A DNA stretch of 5,900 nt from Terriglobia bacterium. Its GTDB lineage: Bacteria; Acidobacteriota; Terriglobia; UBA7540. The translations under genes were made by a program, and so were the position numbers. The notes beneath the pieces are model-generated. The model did not search any database, was not told where the DNA came from, and saw only the letters and a list, made by a program, of their open reading frames with translations. Positions within the stretch are counted from its first letter, which is position 1. Each line of letters opens with the position of its first letter. The stretch covers positions 1 to 5,900 of the forward strand of contig JASHYZ010000275.1 in NCBI GenBank assembly GCA_030042795.1, read 5' to 3'. Shown piece by piece: positions 1-5,559 of this stretch.

Positions 1-28
1 ACCTCACTTGATTAAAACCTCGGACCAT
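1..28 (-). CDS. Possible start of the next phage gene (partial, leaves window)
   Basis: An ATG at 28-26 lies immediately after the TAG stop (31-29) of the 78-residue gene. It is preceded by an AAGGA purine tract at Shine-Dalgarno distance, and the nine codons visible (reading MVRGFNQVR) contain no stop. Tight stop-start coupling of this kind is usual in head gene clusters, and a head-tail joining gene would be expected here by position. With nine codons no family can be recognised, and the true start could lie outside the window. Confidence 0.35.
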
Positions 29-265
29 CTAGTCCTTTCCACGTTTGGACTGCTTGCCGGAATCCGCCGGTTCTGAAATGCTTTCAATTTGGCCGTCTCT
101 CAGGCTTTGGGCCTCTTTTTCACTGAGCTCAATCGTTCCAGAAGTATCCACGGGAATCTCCTGCCCGTGACAAACGCTTTTCGCTCTTTCAGGGCCAGCT
201 TTCGTCTGAGGCAAATACAGCTTCTGATTGTGCTCAATGGCACGGCGAACCTTGTACTTCGGCAT
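29..265 (-). CDS. Small phage head-region protein, 78 aa, function unknown
   Basis: The start is taken at ATG 265-263 because a GGAGG sits 5 nt upstream; an upstream in-frame start at 277 would overlap that ribosome site. The protein begins MPKYKVRRAIEHNQKLY and has a centre reading IPVDTSGTIELSEKEAQSLRDG. This resembles small proteins common in head or head-tail gene clusters, with the pattern 'basic strand - IEH - G.. - LxxxEAxxL' (compare DUF7210-type proteins). The tail is hydrophilic and lysine-rich (GKQSKRGKD). No signal peptide or membrane segment is seen. It follows the major capsid gene by 66 nt and abuts a possible next gene at 28. The role is unknown: a head-completion or structural accessory role is inferred from position only, and the family resemblance is from memory. 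Confidence 0.75.
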   Translation of the reverse strand: MPKYKVRRAIEHNQKLYLPQTKAGPERAKSVCHGQEIPVDTSGTIELSEKEAQSLRDGQIESISEPADSGKQSKRGKD

Positions 266-331
266 TGCAACCTCCACGGGTTACCTGGCATTGACCTGAG
301 TGCGGGATCATTCCCAAGGCTGACCCAGGCG

Positions 332-1270
332 TTACACGATCGCGCTGATGAAAACAAATCCGGCTTGAGGTGCGACAATCTGAATGTCATCGTAACGATG
401 CACCTCAACCACGTCGGCCATTCGGTTTTCGACGCGGTAGCGCTTGGTGAGCGTACCGCCCAACTGCGGCGCGCCGAACAACCACCGGAACGTGTACCCG
501 AGAGCCGGCTCCCGAAGCCGGGGCTCCTCCGGAACGTAGGCCAATATCGCGTTGTTGCCCCAAACGAAGTTCAGCGATGGCACCTGACCTTCTGTTGCAG
601 TATCGTACTCGGCGCCGAGTACCCAAAAATTGTCGACGTCGAACGCACTCTTGAGATGGTCTGCTTGTAGCACGCCGACCTGCGTGTACTTAAAGCGATC
701 AATGATTCTCGGGTGCTGCCGGAGCGTCGAATAGACCGGGTAAGATACTGCGAACGTGTTGGGCGTCTGCGCGATGGCCTGCTTGATGACGGTTTTCTGC
801 GCTTCGACGGCTGCGATAGGATCTGAGTTAACGAAGTCCGACCACTGGGTTGTGCCCGACAGAGTGGTATTGGGCACCGTCGAGTTGGGACCCATGATAA
901 GATTCATTACCCGTATCTCGAAATCGAGCAGGATGGCGTCAGTGAGGTTCTCCACCGTGTTCACTTCCAGATCGGTTCCGTCGGCGTTGGCCAACTCCTC
1001 GTCCGAAATAGCGTCTTTCAGCGAGTGGTCATCGCAAAAGTACGGCGAATTGGAAAGTGACCAGGGTGCGATCTCCCGCGCTTCAGCGCGAGCGTGCCGA
1101 ATGGTCTCATATTGGCGGAACTTCTCTTTGCCGAACACCCAGTAACGACCGCTCTGTTTCTTGACGGGCGTCACCGGAAACAGCCGTTCGCCAAAATAGT
1201 CGTCGTTCGTATAGCCAACGCTGACGTTGTTCAGCGGCTGGTCCAGGTATTGCAAACTGATGTCTGCCAC
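332..1270 (-). CDS. Major capsid protein, 312 aa
   Basis: This is the likely main shell protein of the phage head. The start is GTG 1270-1268 because a strong GGAGG (1279-1275) precedes it by 4 nt; the open frame continues to 1453 but that part reads as arginine-rich, non-protein-like sequence. Visible features in order: an N-terminal LNNVSVGY / ERLFPVTPVKKQSGRYWVF segment (residues 13-46); a middle TQWSD...SDPIAAVEA segment (141-157); LRQHPRIIDRFKYTQ (183-197); WGNNAILAYV (237-246); GYTFRW (258-263); and a beta-rich C-terminus. I recognise this pattern from a widespread group of HK97-fold-type phage capsid proteins, and 312 residues is a usual size. No protease-removed delta domain is obvious. 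It lies downstream of the protease/scaffold and decoration genes, as expected. The fold assignment is by family memory, not by structure. Confidence 0.88.
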   Translation of the reverse strand: MADISLQYLDQPLNNVSVGYTNDDYFGERLFPVTPVKKQSGRYWVFGKEKFRQYETIRHARAEAREIAPWSLSNSPYFCDDHSLKDAISDEELANADGTDLEVNTVENLTDAILLDFEIRVMNLIMGPNSTVPNTTLSGTTQWSDFVNSDPIAAVEAQKTVIKQAIAQTPNTFAVSYPVYSTLRQHPRIIDRFKYTQVGVLQADHLKSAFDVDNFWVLGAEYDTATEGQVPSLNFVWGNNAILAYVPEEPRLREPALGYTFRWLFGAPQLGGTLTKRYRVENRMADVVEVHRYDDIQIVAPQAGFVFISAIV

Positions 1271-1279
1271 GTTTCCTCC
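1271..1279 (-). promoter_or_regulatory. Strong ribosome binding site of the capsid gene
   Basis: On the minus strand this reads GGAGGAAAC directly before the GTG start at 1270. It decides the capsid start against the longer open frame reaching 1453. The same nine bases precede the decoration gene. Confidence 0.85.
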
Positions 1280-1528
1280 AGATTCACGATTGGCCGAACA
1301 CGAAGCTCGTCGTCGGTAACAACGGCCAGTCGTCTGGGCCAGGCACCCCGGCGCTGCGGAGCAACTGAAGCCATCCGGCGTCCGCCATCCTGCCCGCGGG
1401 CGAAACGCCTTCCGCTGGGGCCGAGGCCGGACCCTCGGTTCATCCAGCCGCATTGCTGTCTGCGTCCGGTTGAGTCAGTGCATGCGGGCCAGCAAGCTAT
1501 TACTCGCCGGGGCCCGAAGCCCTAATCT
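1271..1528 (-). other. 258 bp gap between decoration and capsid genes
   Basis: This stretch separates two genes that normally lie close together. All three minus-strand frames are mostly open because the DNA is GC-rich, but their translations are arginine-rich and protein-unlike. One 34-codon reading frame (1388-1284, beginning MADAGWLQLL) ends 13 nt before the capsid start. Its upstream GCAGG abuts the ATG, so it is weakly supported and not called. A short hairpin (arms 1510-1513 and 1519-1522) follows the decoration stop but has no T tract. No promoter is recognised with confidence. Confidence 0.5.
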
Positions 1529-2014
1529 CTACACTTTCGTCTGGGCGAAGTTTAGTTCCACCTGGATGATGTCGTTGATGTTAACCACATTGTGCAGAGC
1601 CATGCCCACCGGATAGACGGTCGTGCCTGCAGCTTCGTTCACAGCTTTCACTCGTCCATACTGGTCAGCGATGTTCACCAGTTGCCCTTGATTGATCGGA
1701 CCCGCGGCGATGCACCGCGCAACACCATTCACCTGCAGCGTCAGACCGCGATTTTGCAGGTTGTAGAGCGTCGGAGGCGTGCCGGTGACGGTGGTTGGAT
1801 TCGTTCCTTGGGGCACGAAGTAGTTCGGCTCCACGAAGTGCTCCACAGTGACGCCGAGTACGCCCGGTGCGTTCGATGTGGTTGGTACAGCCGCGAATTG
1901 CTGTGATTGAGTTGAAGGGTTGGCCACCGACTGAACGAGCGCCGTGAACTTGTAAATTCTCACATTAGCGTCTGCTCGAAAGCCGAGCGCCAAGCCATTG
2001 GTTTCTCCTGCCAT
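1529..2014 (-). CDS. Head decoration / capsid-stabilising protein, 161 aa
   Basis: This is likely a protein that binds the outside of the expanded capsid and stabilises it, as lambda gpD or DUF2190-type proteins do. The start is ATG 2014-2012 with GGGAGG just upstream. The sequence is beta-rich and low in charge. A glycine-proline-threonine-rich middle (about residues 60-85) is followed by GPINQGQLVNIADQYGRVKAV (105-125) and a closing PVGMALHNVVNINDIIQVEL (135-154). The patterns 'G-x-L-V-x-x-A-D-x-x-G-R-V' and 'G-x-A-L-x-x-x-x-x-x-x-D-x-I-x-V-x-L' are typical of these cement proteins. Its place between protease/scaffold and major capsid matches the lambda C/Nu3 - D - E order. No signal peptide is present. 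The exact family is not certain. Confidence 0.72.
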   Translation of the reverse strand: MAGETNGLALGFRADANVRIYKFTALVQSVANPSTQSQQFAAVPTTSNAPGVLGVTVEHFVEPNYFVPQGTNPTTVTGTPPTLYNLQNRGLTLQVNGVARCIAAGPINQGQLVNIADQYGRVKAVNEAAGTTVYPVGMALHNVVNINDIIQVELNFAQTKV

Positions 2015-2024
2015 GTTTCCTCCC
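2015..2024 (-). promoter_or_regulatory. Strong ribosome binding site of the decoration gene
   Basis: The minus strand reads GGGAGGAAAC immediately before ATG 2014. The GGAGGAAAC core is identical to that of the capsid gene, which fits two proteins needed in similar high copy number. Confidence 0.85.
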
Positions 2025-2070
2025 GTTATCGGTTCTCAGTTGTCCTTTGCCAAGTCATCAGTTCTGGGTG
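2024..2070. repeat. Diverged heptamer-like tract upstream of the decoration gene
   Basis: The 88 nt gap between protease and decoration genes holds, on the plus strand, words such as TCGGTTC and TCAGTTG in 7 nt steps, followed by more degenerate units ending near ATCAGTT. It resembles the clearer period-7 arrays elsewhere in the window but is strongly decayed, so this is a tentative call. Confidence 0.35.
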
Positions 2071-2102
2071 TATCGCTGCTTTGCGCCGGCCTGCTCATGC
2101 GT

Positions 2103-2885
2103 TCACTGTGTGATGCCTGCATTGGCGCCCGGCTCAATCAAGGGTGTACCGGCGCCGATCTTTTGGCTGTGCGCGCTTCGGTAGCGCGCTTCCAGCGCTG
2201 GATGCTCCCGGAACAGAGCCTTGAGCGCCTTTCCGTATGAGATCCTCTGCTCACTCATCAAACGGCGAACACCCAGATCAACTTCCTGATCGACGGGCAC
2301 GGCCTCGCCCGAACCGATTCCCTCAGAGCCAAGCCTCACGAGCGGTGCGGCCCGCTCGACAAATTCCGCGAACTCCGCCGGCCGCTCCAGAGCGTCACGG
2401 AAGAAGAAGTGACGGTCACGGGGCAGGATTTTGCCTTGATGAATAGCGCCCTCGAGGGCGTGTTCAGCGGACTGCACCGCCACGTAATCCGCTAGGGAGA
2501 TTTTCTGGTCGCGCGCCAGTTCGAGGGCGCGTTCGGGACGCACGCGGCCGTCCTTCACCACTTCGCTCAGGATGACCATGCGTGACGAGGCTTCCGTCTG
2601 CTGGGACTGTGCCAGGCGCCCAGCCTCGACAAGCTCGCGGATGTCCTCGATACACGTGCCGGATGCTCCCACCCGCTCTGCGAATAGAGCCGATAAGGCT
2701 GCTGTGTCGCGCATGGCCTGACCGCCACCGCCCACGGCGTTCGCACCGGAGAGGTGCTTCTCAGCGTACTTGGTAAAGTCCTCGTCGGTCATGTAGCCCA
2801 CGACATCATCACCACAAAAAACGGCGTGATGGCCGGCGTGCGGCCCGTCTTCGAGTTTGCGAATGCTCAGTCTTTTAAGCTCCAT
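2103..2885 (-). CDS. Nested in-frame scaffold protein (Mu Z-like), 260 aa
   Basis: Inside the protease gene, in the same frame, ATG 2885-2883 (MELKRLSIRKLED) is preceded by AAGGAG with an 8 nt spacer. This is a better ribosome site than that of the full-length protein. The product would be the C-terminal 260 residues alone. It is largely helical and charged, with a glycine-rich hinge (ANAVGGGGQ), a helical stretch reading LADYVAVQSAEHALEGAIHQ, a DALERPAEFAEFVERA segment and a final VRRLMSEQRISYGKALKALF helix, as in scaffold regions of I proteins. In Mu the scaffold gene Z, and in lambda Nu3, are in-frame 3' parts of the protease gene. By analogy this product would guide coat assembly and then be degraded by the protease. 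Confidence 0.65.
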   Translation of the reverse strand: MELKRLSIRKLEDGPHAGHHAVFCGDDVVGYMTDEDFTKYAEKHLSGANAVGGGGQAMRDTAALSALFAERVGASGTCIEDIRELVEAGRLAQSQQTEASSRMVILSEVVKDGRVRPERALELARDQKISLADYVAVQSAEHALEGAIHQGKILPRDRHFFFRDALERPAEFAEFVERAAPLVRLGSEGIGSGEAVPVDQEVDLGVRRLMSEQRISYGKALKALFREHPALEARYRSAHSQKIGAGTPLIEPGANAGITQ

Positions 2886-3527
2886 CGTGGTCTCTCCTTT
2901 ATCAGTTCCAAGCTTCAACGCGTCCATCTCGCGATGCCCGCCGTCCCCCGCTGTAGCTGCCGTCAGGTCCGTCAACATAAGCGGCGGCAATTCCTCCAGG
3001 AACGGATGATTTGTCAGTGCGCCCGAAGTCAGCGTGGCGCCCTGCGGCTTTCCAGTTTCTTTATCGCGGGCGCTCCAGTCGATCGCCGGTGAGAAGAAGC
3101 GATACTTTCCCGACTCGATCAGCCCGTGGGCCTCCGGAGTCCACTCGACGAGCGCCTTCAGCACGCCTTCGTGGTTCCCATTCTCCTTCGCAGCCGAGGT
3201 TGACGCGCCCTTGTCGATGAACAAGTCGTGGATCCAGCCCGCGGCCGGCACGGGCCCCCCGCGCGCGATCTCGGGCTGTTCGCTGGCGTGTTCGTAATCA
3301 ATCACCAGCATTTCGTTTTTGCGCTTGTCGAAATTTTCCACCATGTCCCGCAGATCTTGCGAAGTGATGGAAAAATGCCGTCCGTCTTTCACCCAACTCC
3401 CGCAGACGGCCACGGGAAGCTCGTACAGCCTCTTGCCGTTGCGCCGGACGGCTGGCCCTGTCGAAAACAGCTCCCAGGCGAAATGCCGGTCAATTTCCGA
3501 TTTTTGATTGCCGATTGCCGATTGCAT
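2103..3527 (-). CDS. Mu I-type phage head maturation protease with C-terminal scaffold region, 474 aa
   Basis: This likely cleaves head proteins during procapsid maturation. From ATG 3527, residues about 19-185 form the protease domain: WELFSTGP at the start, SWVKDGRHFSIT, a conserved VIDYEH near residue 79, GPVPAAGWIHDL, then YRFFSPAI near 143-150 and ALTNHP near 170. These match Mu-like prophage I proteins. The His of DYEH and the Ser of FFSPA are plausible catalytic residues, by inference. A linker leads to the scaffold-like C-terminal half, which can also be started internally at 2885. The start is uncertain: ATG 3527 has a weak GCAGG; ATG 3548 and 3620 are also in frame. From any of these, the first residues after 3527 (QSAIGNQKSEI) come from a 7 bp repeat array. 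No ATG, GTG or TTG occurs in frame between 3527 and the protease domain, so the repeat seems to be translated. Confidence 0.85.
   Translation of the reverse strand: MQSAIGNQKSEIDRHFAWELFSTGPAVRRNGKRLYELPVAVCGSWVKDGRHFSITSQDLRDMVENFDKRKNEMLVIDYEHASEQPEIARGGPVPAAGWIHDLFIDKGASTSAAKENGNHEGVLKALVEWTPEAHGLIESGKYRFFSPAIDWSARDKETGKPQGATLTSGALTNHPFLEELPPLMLTDLTAATAGDGGHREMDALKLGTDKGETTMELKRLSIRKLEDGPHAGHHAVFCGDDVVGYMTDEDFTKYAEKHLSGANAVGGGGQAMRDTAALSALFAERVGASGTCIEDIRELVEAGRLAQSQQTEASSRMVILSEVVKDGRVRPERALELARDQKISLADYVAVQSAEHALEGAIHQGKILPRDRHFFFRDALERPAEFAEFVERAAPLVRLGSEGIGSGEAVPVDQEVDLGVRRLMSEQRISYGKALKALFREHPALEARYRSAHSQKIGAGTPLIEPGANAGITQ
2893..2900 (-). promoter_or_regulatory. Internal ribosome binding site for the nested scaffold
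   Basis: The minus strand reads AAAGGAGA, 8 nt before ATG 2885. Its position inside the protease frame, in the linker after the protease domain, is the main evidence for a separately translated scaffold. Confidence 0.7.
3491..3527. repeat. Period-7 repeat tract at the start of the protease gene
   Basis: The plus strand has GATTGCC at 3506-3512 and 3513-3519 and a third unit GATTGCA at 3520-3526, next to related words (GATTTTT, CAATTTCC) at 3491-3505. Read on the minus strand it begins ATGCAATCGG, so the array contains the likely start codon of the protease. It encodes QSAIGNQKSEI, a peptide I know from translations of dispersed intergenic repeats in several bacterial phyla. Confidence 0.75.
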
Positions 3528-3570
3528 CAGGAACCTGCCGCCCATCCTTCCACACACTTGAATCGATGGA

Positions 3571-5289
3571 TCAATCCTGAATTCCCCGCGCTCCTTCACC
3601 CGCCACTTCGCCCGTTGCACCCGCTTCTTCCACCGCCTCGCCGCGCACCGCCACGACTCCGCGCCTGCTCTCCTGGGGCAGCGCCAGTTCTTCGCGGATG
3701 TAGCTGCGCAGATTCTCTTCGCTCACCACCAAGCCCGCCTGCGCAAACTGAGTGAGGGCATCGACGATGTCCGTCAACCCGCGCGCCTGGACGTTGGCCG
3801 CCACCAGCCGGGGCACGGGCGCGTGTTCGCCGAAGTTGTACGACACCAGGCGTCGCACGGTGGTGTTGGTAATCTGCAGCGCCACCTGGTCCGCCAGGTT
3901 CTGGAGCGCCAGCAGGAAAAAATCACCGTGTTCCTTGCCCAGAGCTCGCGAGCCGTGCTCGGCCTGACCCAGGTCCATAAAGAGCGCCAGCGCCGCGCGC
4001 GAAATCATCACGTTGTGGTGCTCGATGCTCGGAGCCAGGTCGCGCACCCGGCCTTCATAGCCCACAATGCGGAAGCCCGAGTTGGCGTCACCCGGTGGTT
4101 CCACCATCCCCGTCGCCTCGTGCGCGGCGAGCTGCGTCACAAAGCTGTAAGCAGCTTCGCGGTCCTGGATTGAAAATCCCGGCGCCAGCCTGTACACGGG
4201 AACGCCCAGCGAATTGCGCTCGCATGCGATGGCGTCGATGCGGTAAAGCTGGCTCTTCACGTACCAGTGCGGATACATGGCGCGCAGCAGTGAAATGCCC
4301 CAAAAATTGGCGCCCTCCTGCTGGTAGGTGAACACGGTGCATTTTTCGGCCGGCAGCAACACGTTCAGGTAACGGCCGCCCCGATAGCCATACTGTTCCA
4401 GCGCCAGCAGCGTCTCTCCGTCCGCTTCGGTGTGCCAGCGGTAAAAGGTGATGGGCAAGCGCGCGGCCAGCTTGCGCAGCCGGATGAGGCTGCCATCCAC
4501 CGCCCACACATCCTCGTGCGCAGCGCAGCCAAAATCGAGCATCAGCAGCGCGTTTCGCACCACTTCATCCCAATTCTGGGTAGCCCAGCCGCCGGTCGAC
4601 GTGCGAAATTCCAAGCCGCCAAAAAGATTCGCCTTCACGAAGGCCGCGATTTCTTGGGCCTTCGCGGCAGTATTCCGGCCGGCGCCGTTGGATGAAACAG
4701 CGTTCGAAGTTCGGAGTTCGGAGTTCGGAGTTCCGCAGCTTCCAACCTCGAACTCCGAACTGAACAACTCCGAACTCTTGGCCCCCGCAATCACTTCCCA
4801 CTTCGCACTCAACACCGGCAGCTTGCACGCCGCCAGCGTAGCCCGCACCTGGCCGTCGCCGCGCCGCATCTTCTCGTAGATGGGCAGCGCGTTGCGTCCT
4901 GCCAGCTCTCCGTTGTACTCGCCCAGGTCCTCGAGAAATCCGCTGGTAATCGGCGTACCGGGAATGCCGAGCGTCGAGGCCGTCGGCAAGTGCGGACCCG
5001 GCGGCGGCACAGGCGGGGGGACTGCCGCACCTGCGACGTTCGTCGCGTACCCGGGCGTCAGACCCATCAGCGGAACACCAAGCTCCCGGTCGCGGAGCGC
5101 CACGACGCCGTCAAGGCGTTCGCTCATGCTCGGCGCCGGCTTGCTTCGGGTTGGCCTTCCGTTAGTGCCGTTCATTCTGCTCATAGCGAAGAATTGACTC
5201 ATCCGGGGCTCGGGGTCCGGGGCTCGAGACTCGTGGTTCCGGGGTTCTGTGTCCGGATCGCCGTCATTCCCGCGCAAGCGGGAATCCAT
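3571..5289 (-). CDS. Phage portal protein, DUF935 / Mu gp29 family, 572 aa (start uncertain)
   Basis: This forms the dodecameric vertex ring through which DNA enters and leaves the head. Numbered from ATG 5289, the recognisable family sequence runs from about TSGFLEDLGEYN (115) to the AQAGLVVSEENL region (516-527). It includes YEKMRRGDGQVRATLAACKLPV (138-159), LLMLDFGCAAHED (248-260), RLPITFYRWHTE (277-288), ISLLRAMYPHWYVKSQLYRIDAIACERNSLGVPVY (332-366) and GSRALGKEHGDFF (446-458). A proline-rich linker (PPPVPPPGP) lies near 91-99. ATG 5289 has AAGGA 10 nt upstream, but its first residues MDSRLRGNDG translate a dRS3-type palindrome. ATG 5202 (MSQFFAMSRMNG) lacks a ribosome site and sits in the terminal repeat of the same element. 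Residues about 172-197 are an in-frame repeat-derived insert. The C-terminal tail is Glu/Ala/Gly-rich. The family call is confident; the N-terminus is not. Confidence 0.87.
   Translation of the reverse strand: MDSRLRGNDGDPDTEPRNHESRAPDPEPRMSQFFAMSRMNGTNGRPTRSKPAPSMSERLDGVVALRDRELGVPLMGLTPGYATNVAGAAVPPPVPPPGPHLPTASTLGIPGTPITSGFLEDLGEYNGELAGRNALPIYEKMRRGDGQVRATLAACKLPVLSAKWEVIAGAKSSELFSSEFEVGSCGTPNSELRTSNAVSSNGAGRNTAAKAQEIAAFVKANLFGGLEFRTSTGGWATQNWDEVVRNALLMLDFGCAAHEDVWAVDGSLIRLRKLAARLPITFYRWHTEADGETLLALEQYGYRGGRYLNVLLPAEKCTVFTYQQEGANFWGISLLRAMYPHWYVKSQLYRIDAIACERNSLGVPVYRLAPGFSIQDREAAYSFVTQLAAHEATGMVEPPGDANSGFRIVGYEGRVRDLAPSIEHHNVMISRAALALFMDLGQAEHGSRALGKEHGDFFLLALQNLADQVALQITNTTVRRLVSYNFGEHAPVPRLVAANVQARGLTDIVDALTQFAQAGLVVSEENLRSYIREELALPQESRRGVVAVRGEAVEEAGATGEVAGEGARGIQD
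4702..4777. repeat. Inverted pair of GTTCGGA heptamer tracts inside the portal gene
   Basis: The left tract (4702-4735, plus strand) has five 7 nt steps: GTTCGAA, then three exact GTTCGGA units, then GTTCCG. The right tract (4749-4777) holds the complementary words (AACTCCGAAC and CTCCGAACTC), so the pair could fold into an imperfect hairpin with a short loop. On the coding strand it reads through in frame as Ser/Glu/Asn-rich sequence (SSELFSSEFEV ... NSELRTSN), without a stop, between the conserved VIAGAK and EIAAFVKANLFGG parts of the portal. Confidence 0.85.
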
Positions 5290-5340
5290 CGAAAAATCTT
5301 CCTTCCCGAGTCCCGAACCCCGAATCCCGGATGAGTCAAT
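5193..5340. repeat. 148 bp imperfect inverted-repeat element over the portal start
   Basis: The first 36 bases (5193-5228) and the reverse complement of the last 36 (5305-5340) agree at 31 positions by eye, beginning with the 15 identical bases ATTGACTCATCCGGG. Within the arms the sequence moves in 7 nt steps (CGGGGCT-type on the left, CCCGAAT-type on the right). A dRS3-type palindrome lies near the centre. The left end contains the portal ATG at 5202 and the interior contains ATG 5289. It could be a MITE-like or REP/BIME-like non-coding element; no transposase is present. Confidence 0.7.
5266..5285. repeat. dRS3-type palindrome (ATTCCC-N8-GGGAAT)
   Basis: The sequence ATTCCCGCGCAAGCGGGAAT has perfect 8 bp arms around a GCAA loop. 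It fits the ATTCCC-N8-GGGAAT form of the Neisseria dRS3 repeat, with the flanking CGTC and CCA often seen in dispersed copies in many bacteria. In the minus frame it gives DSRLRGNDG, a peptide that commonly marks a translated repeat. Confidence 0.85.
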
Positions 5341-5359
5341 CCCTCAATGAATCAATCCC
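5336..5359. repeat. Period-8 tract (TCAATCCC type)
   Basis: Three 8 nt units on the plus strand, TCAATCCC, TCAATGAA and TCAATCCC, overlap the right end of the inverted-repeat element by five bases. The tract is short and non-coding, between the small membrane protein gene and the portal. Confidence 0.6.
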
Positions 5360-5383
5360 TTCAGCCAGCTCAACCGGCGGGCT

Positions 5384-5425
5384 GACGACCAATGACCGCT
5401 AACCGACAACCGCCAACTGACAGCC
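5384..5425. repeat. Period-7 degenerate tract (GACAACC type)
   Basis: Six 7 nt units on the plus strand vary around GACAACC: GACGACC, AATGACC, GCTAACC, GACAACC, GCCAACT and GACAGCC. The tract ends two bases before the stop codon of the small membrane protein gene. It belongs to the heptamer-word class, as in the short tandem heptanucleotide repeats described from filamentous cyanobacteria. Confidence 0.65.
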
Positions 5426-5427
5426 GG

Positions 5428-5550
5428 TCAGAGCTTCTTCTCCAACTCAGCCTTCACGCTCTTTGCCTTGGCAATCATCCCGCTCCAATAGAGACGCGCC
5501 ACGATCACTCCAACTACGAAAGCCGCCGCAATTTCGATGATTTGTGTCAT
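5428..5550 (-). CDS. Small single-span membrane protein, 40 aa
   Basis: This short gene starts at ATG 5550-5548, directly after GAGGAG (5558-5553), and ends at TGA 5430-5428. The product starts MTQIIEIAAAFVVGVIVARLYW. Residues about 4-20 form one hydrophobic segment, followed by a Lys/Glu-rich amphipathic helix (AKAKSVKAELEKKL). Such tiny membrane proteins occur in prophage modules near lysis or head genes, but no specific family is recognised. A holin-like or membrane-tethered accessory role is possible and unproven. It lies between the winged-helix-like gene and the portal, flanked on both sides by repeat tracts. The ribosome site, hydrophobic segment and clean ending support it as a real gene despite its size. 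Confidence 0.65.
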   Translation of the reverse strand: MTQIIEIAAAFVVGVIVARLYWSGMIAKAKSVKAELEKKL

Positions 5551-5559
5551 AACTCCTCG

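Noticed and set aside
89..670. Long plus-strand open frame opposite the small gene and the capsid gene
   Set aside because: It is a shadow of the capsid frame: it has no recognisable domain, no ribosome site, and the minus-strand capsid reading is clearly family-like.
1271..1453. N-terminal extension of the capsid gene to 1453
   Set aside because: The extra 61 residues are Arg/Pro/Cys-rich and unlike a capsid N-terminus. The strong GGAGG before GTG 1270 would lie inside the coding region.
1510..1522. Hairpin after the decoration gene as a terminator
   Set aside because: The stem is only 4 bp and no run of T follows it on the minus strand, so read-through into the capsid gene is expected.
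3549..3620. Protease start at 3620
   Set aside because: It would overlap the portal end by 50 nt, has no convincing ribosome site and adds residues unlike the family. Starts at 3527 or 3548 are preferred, though not proven.
4088..4507. 139-residue minus-strand frame inside the portal gene
   Set aside because: It is an alternative frame of the well-supported portal sequence, with Arg/Ala/His-rich composition and no family features.
3571..5289. Portal as a pseudogene because of the repeats
   Set aside because: The frame is intact from start to stop, and all family segments on both sides of the insert are preserved in the same frame.
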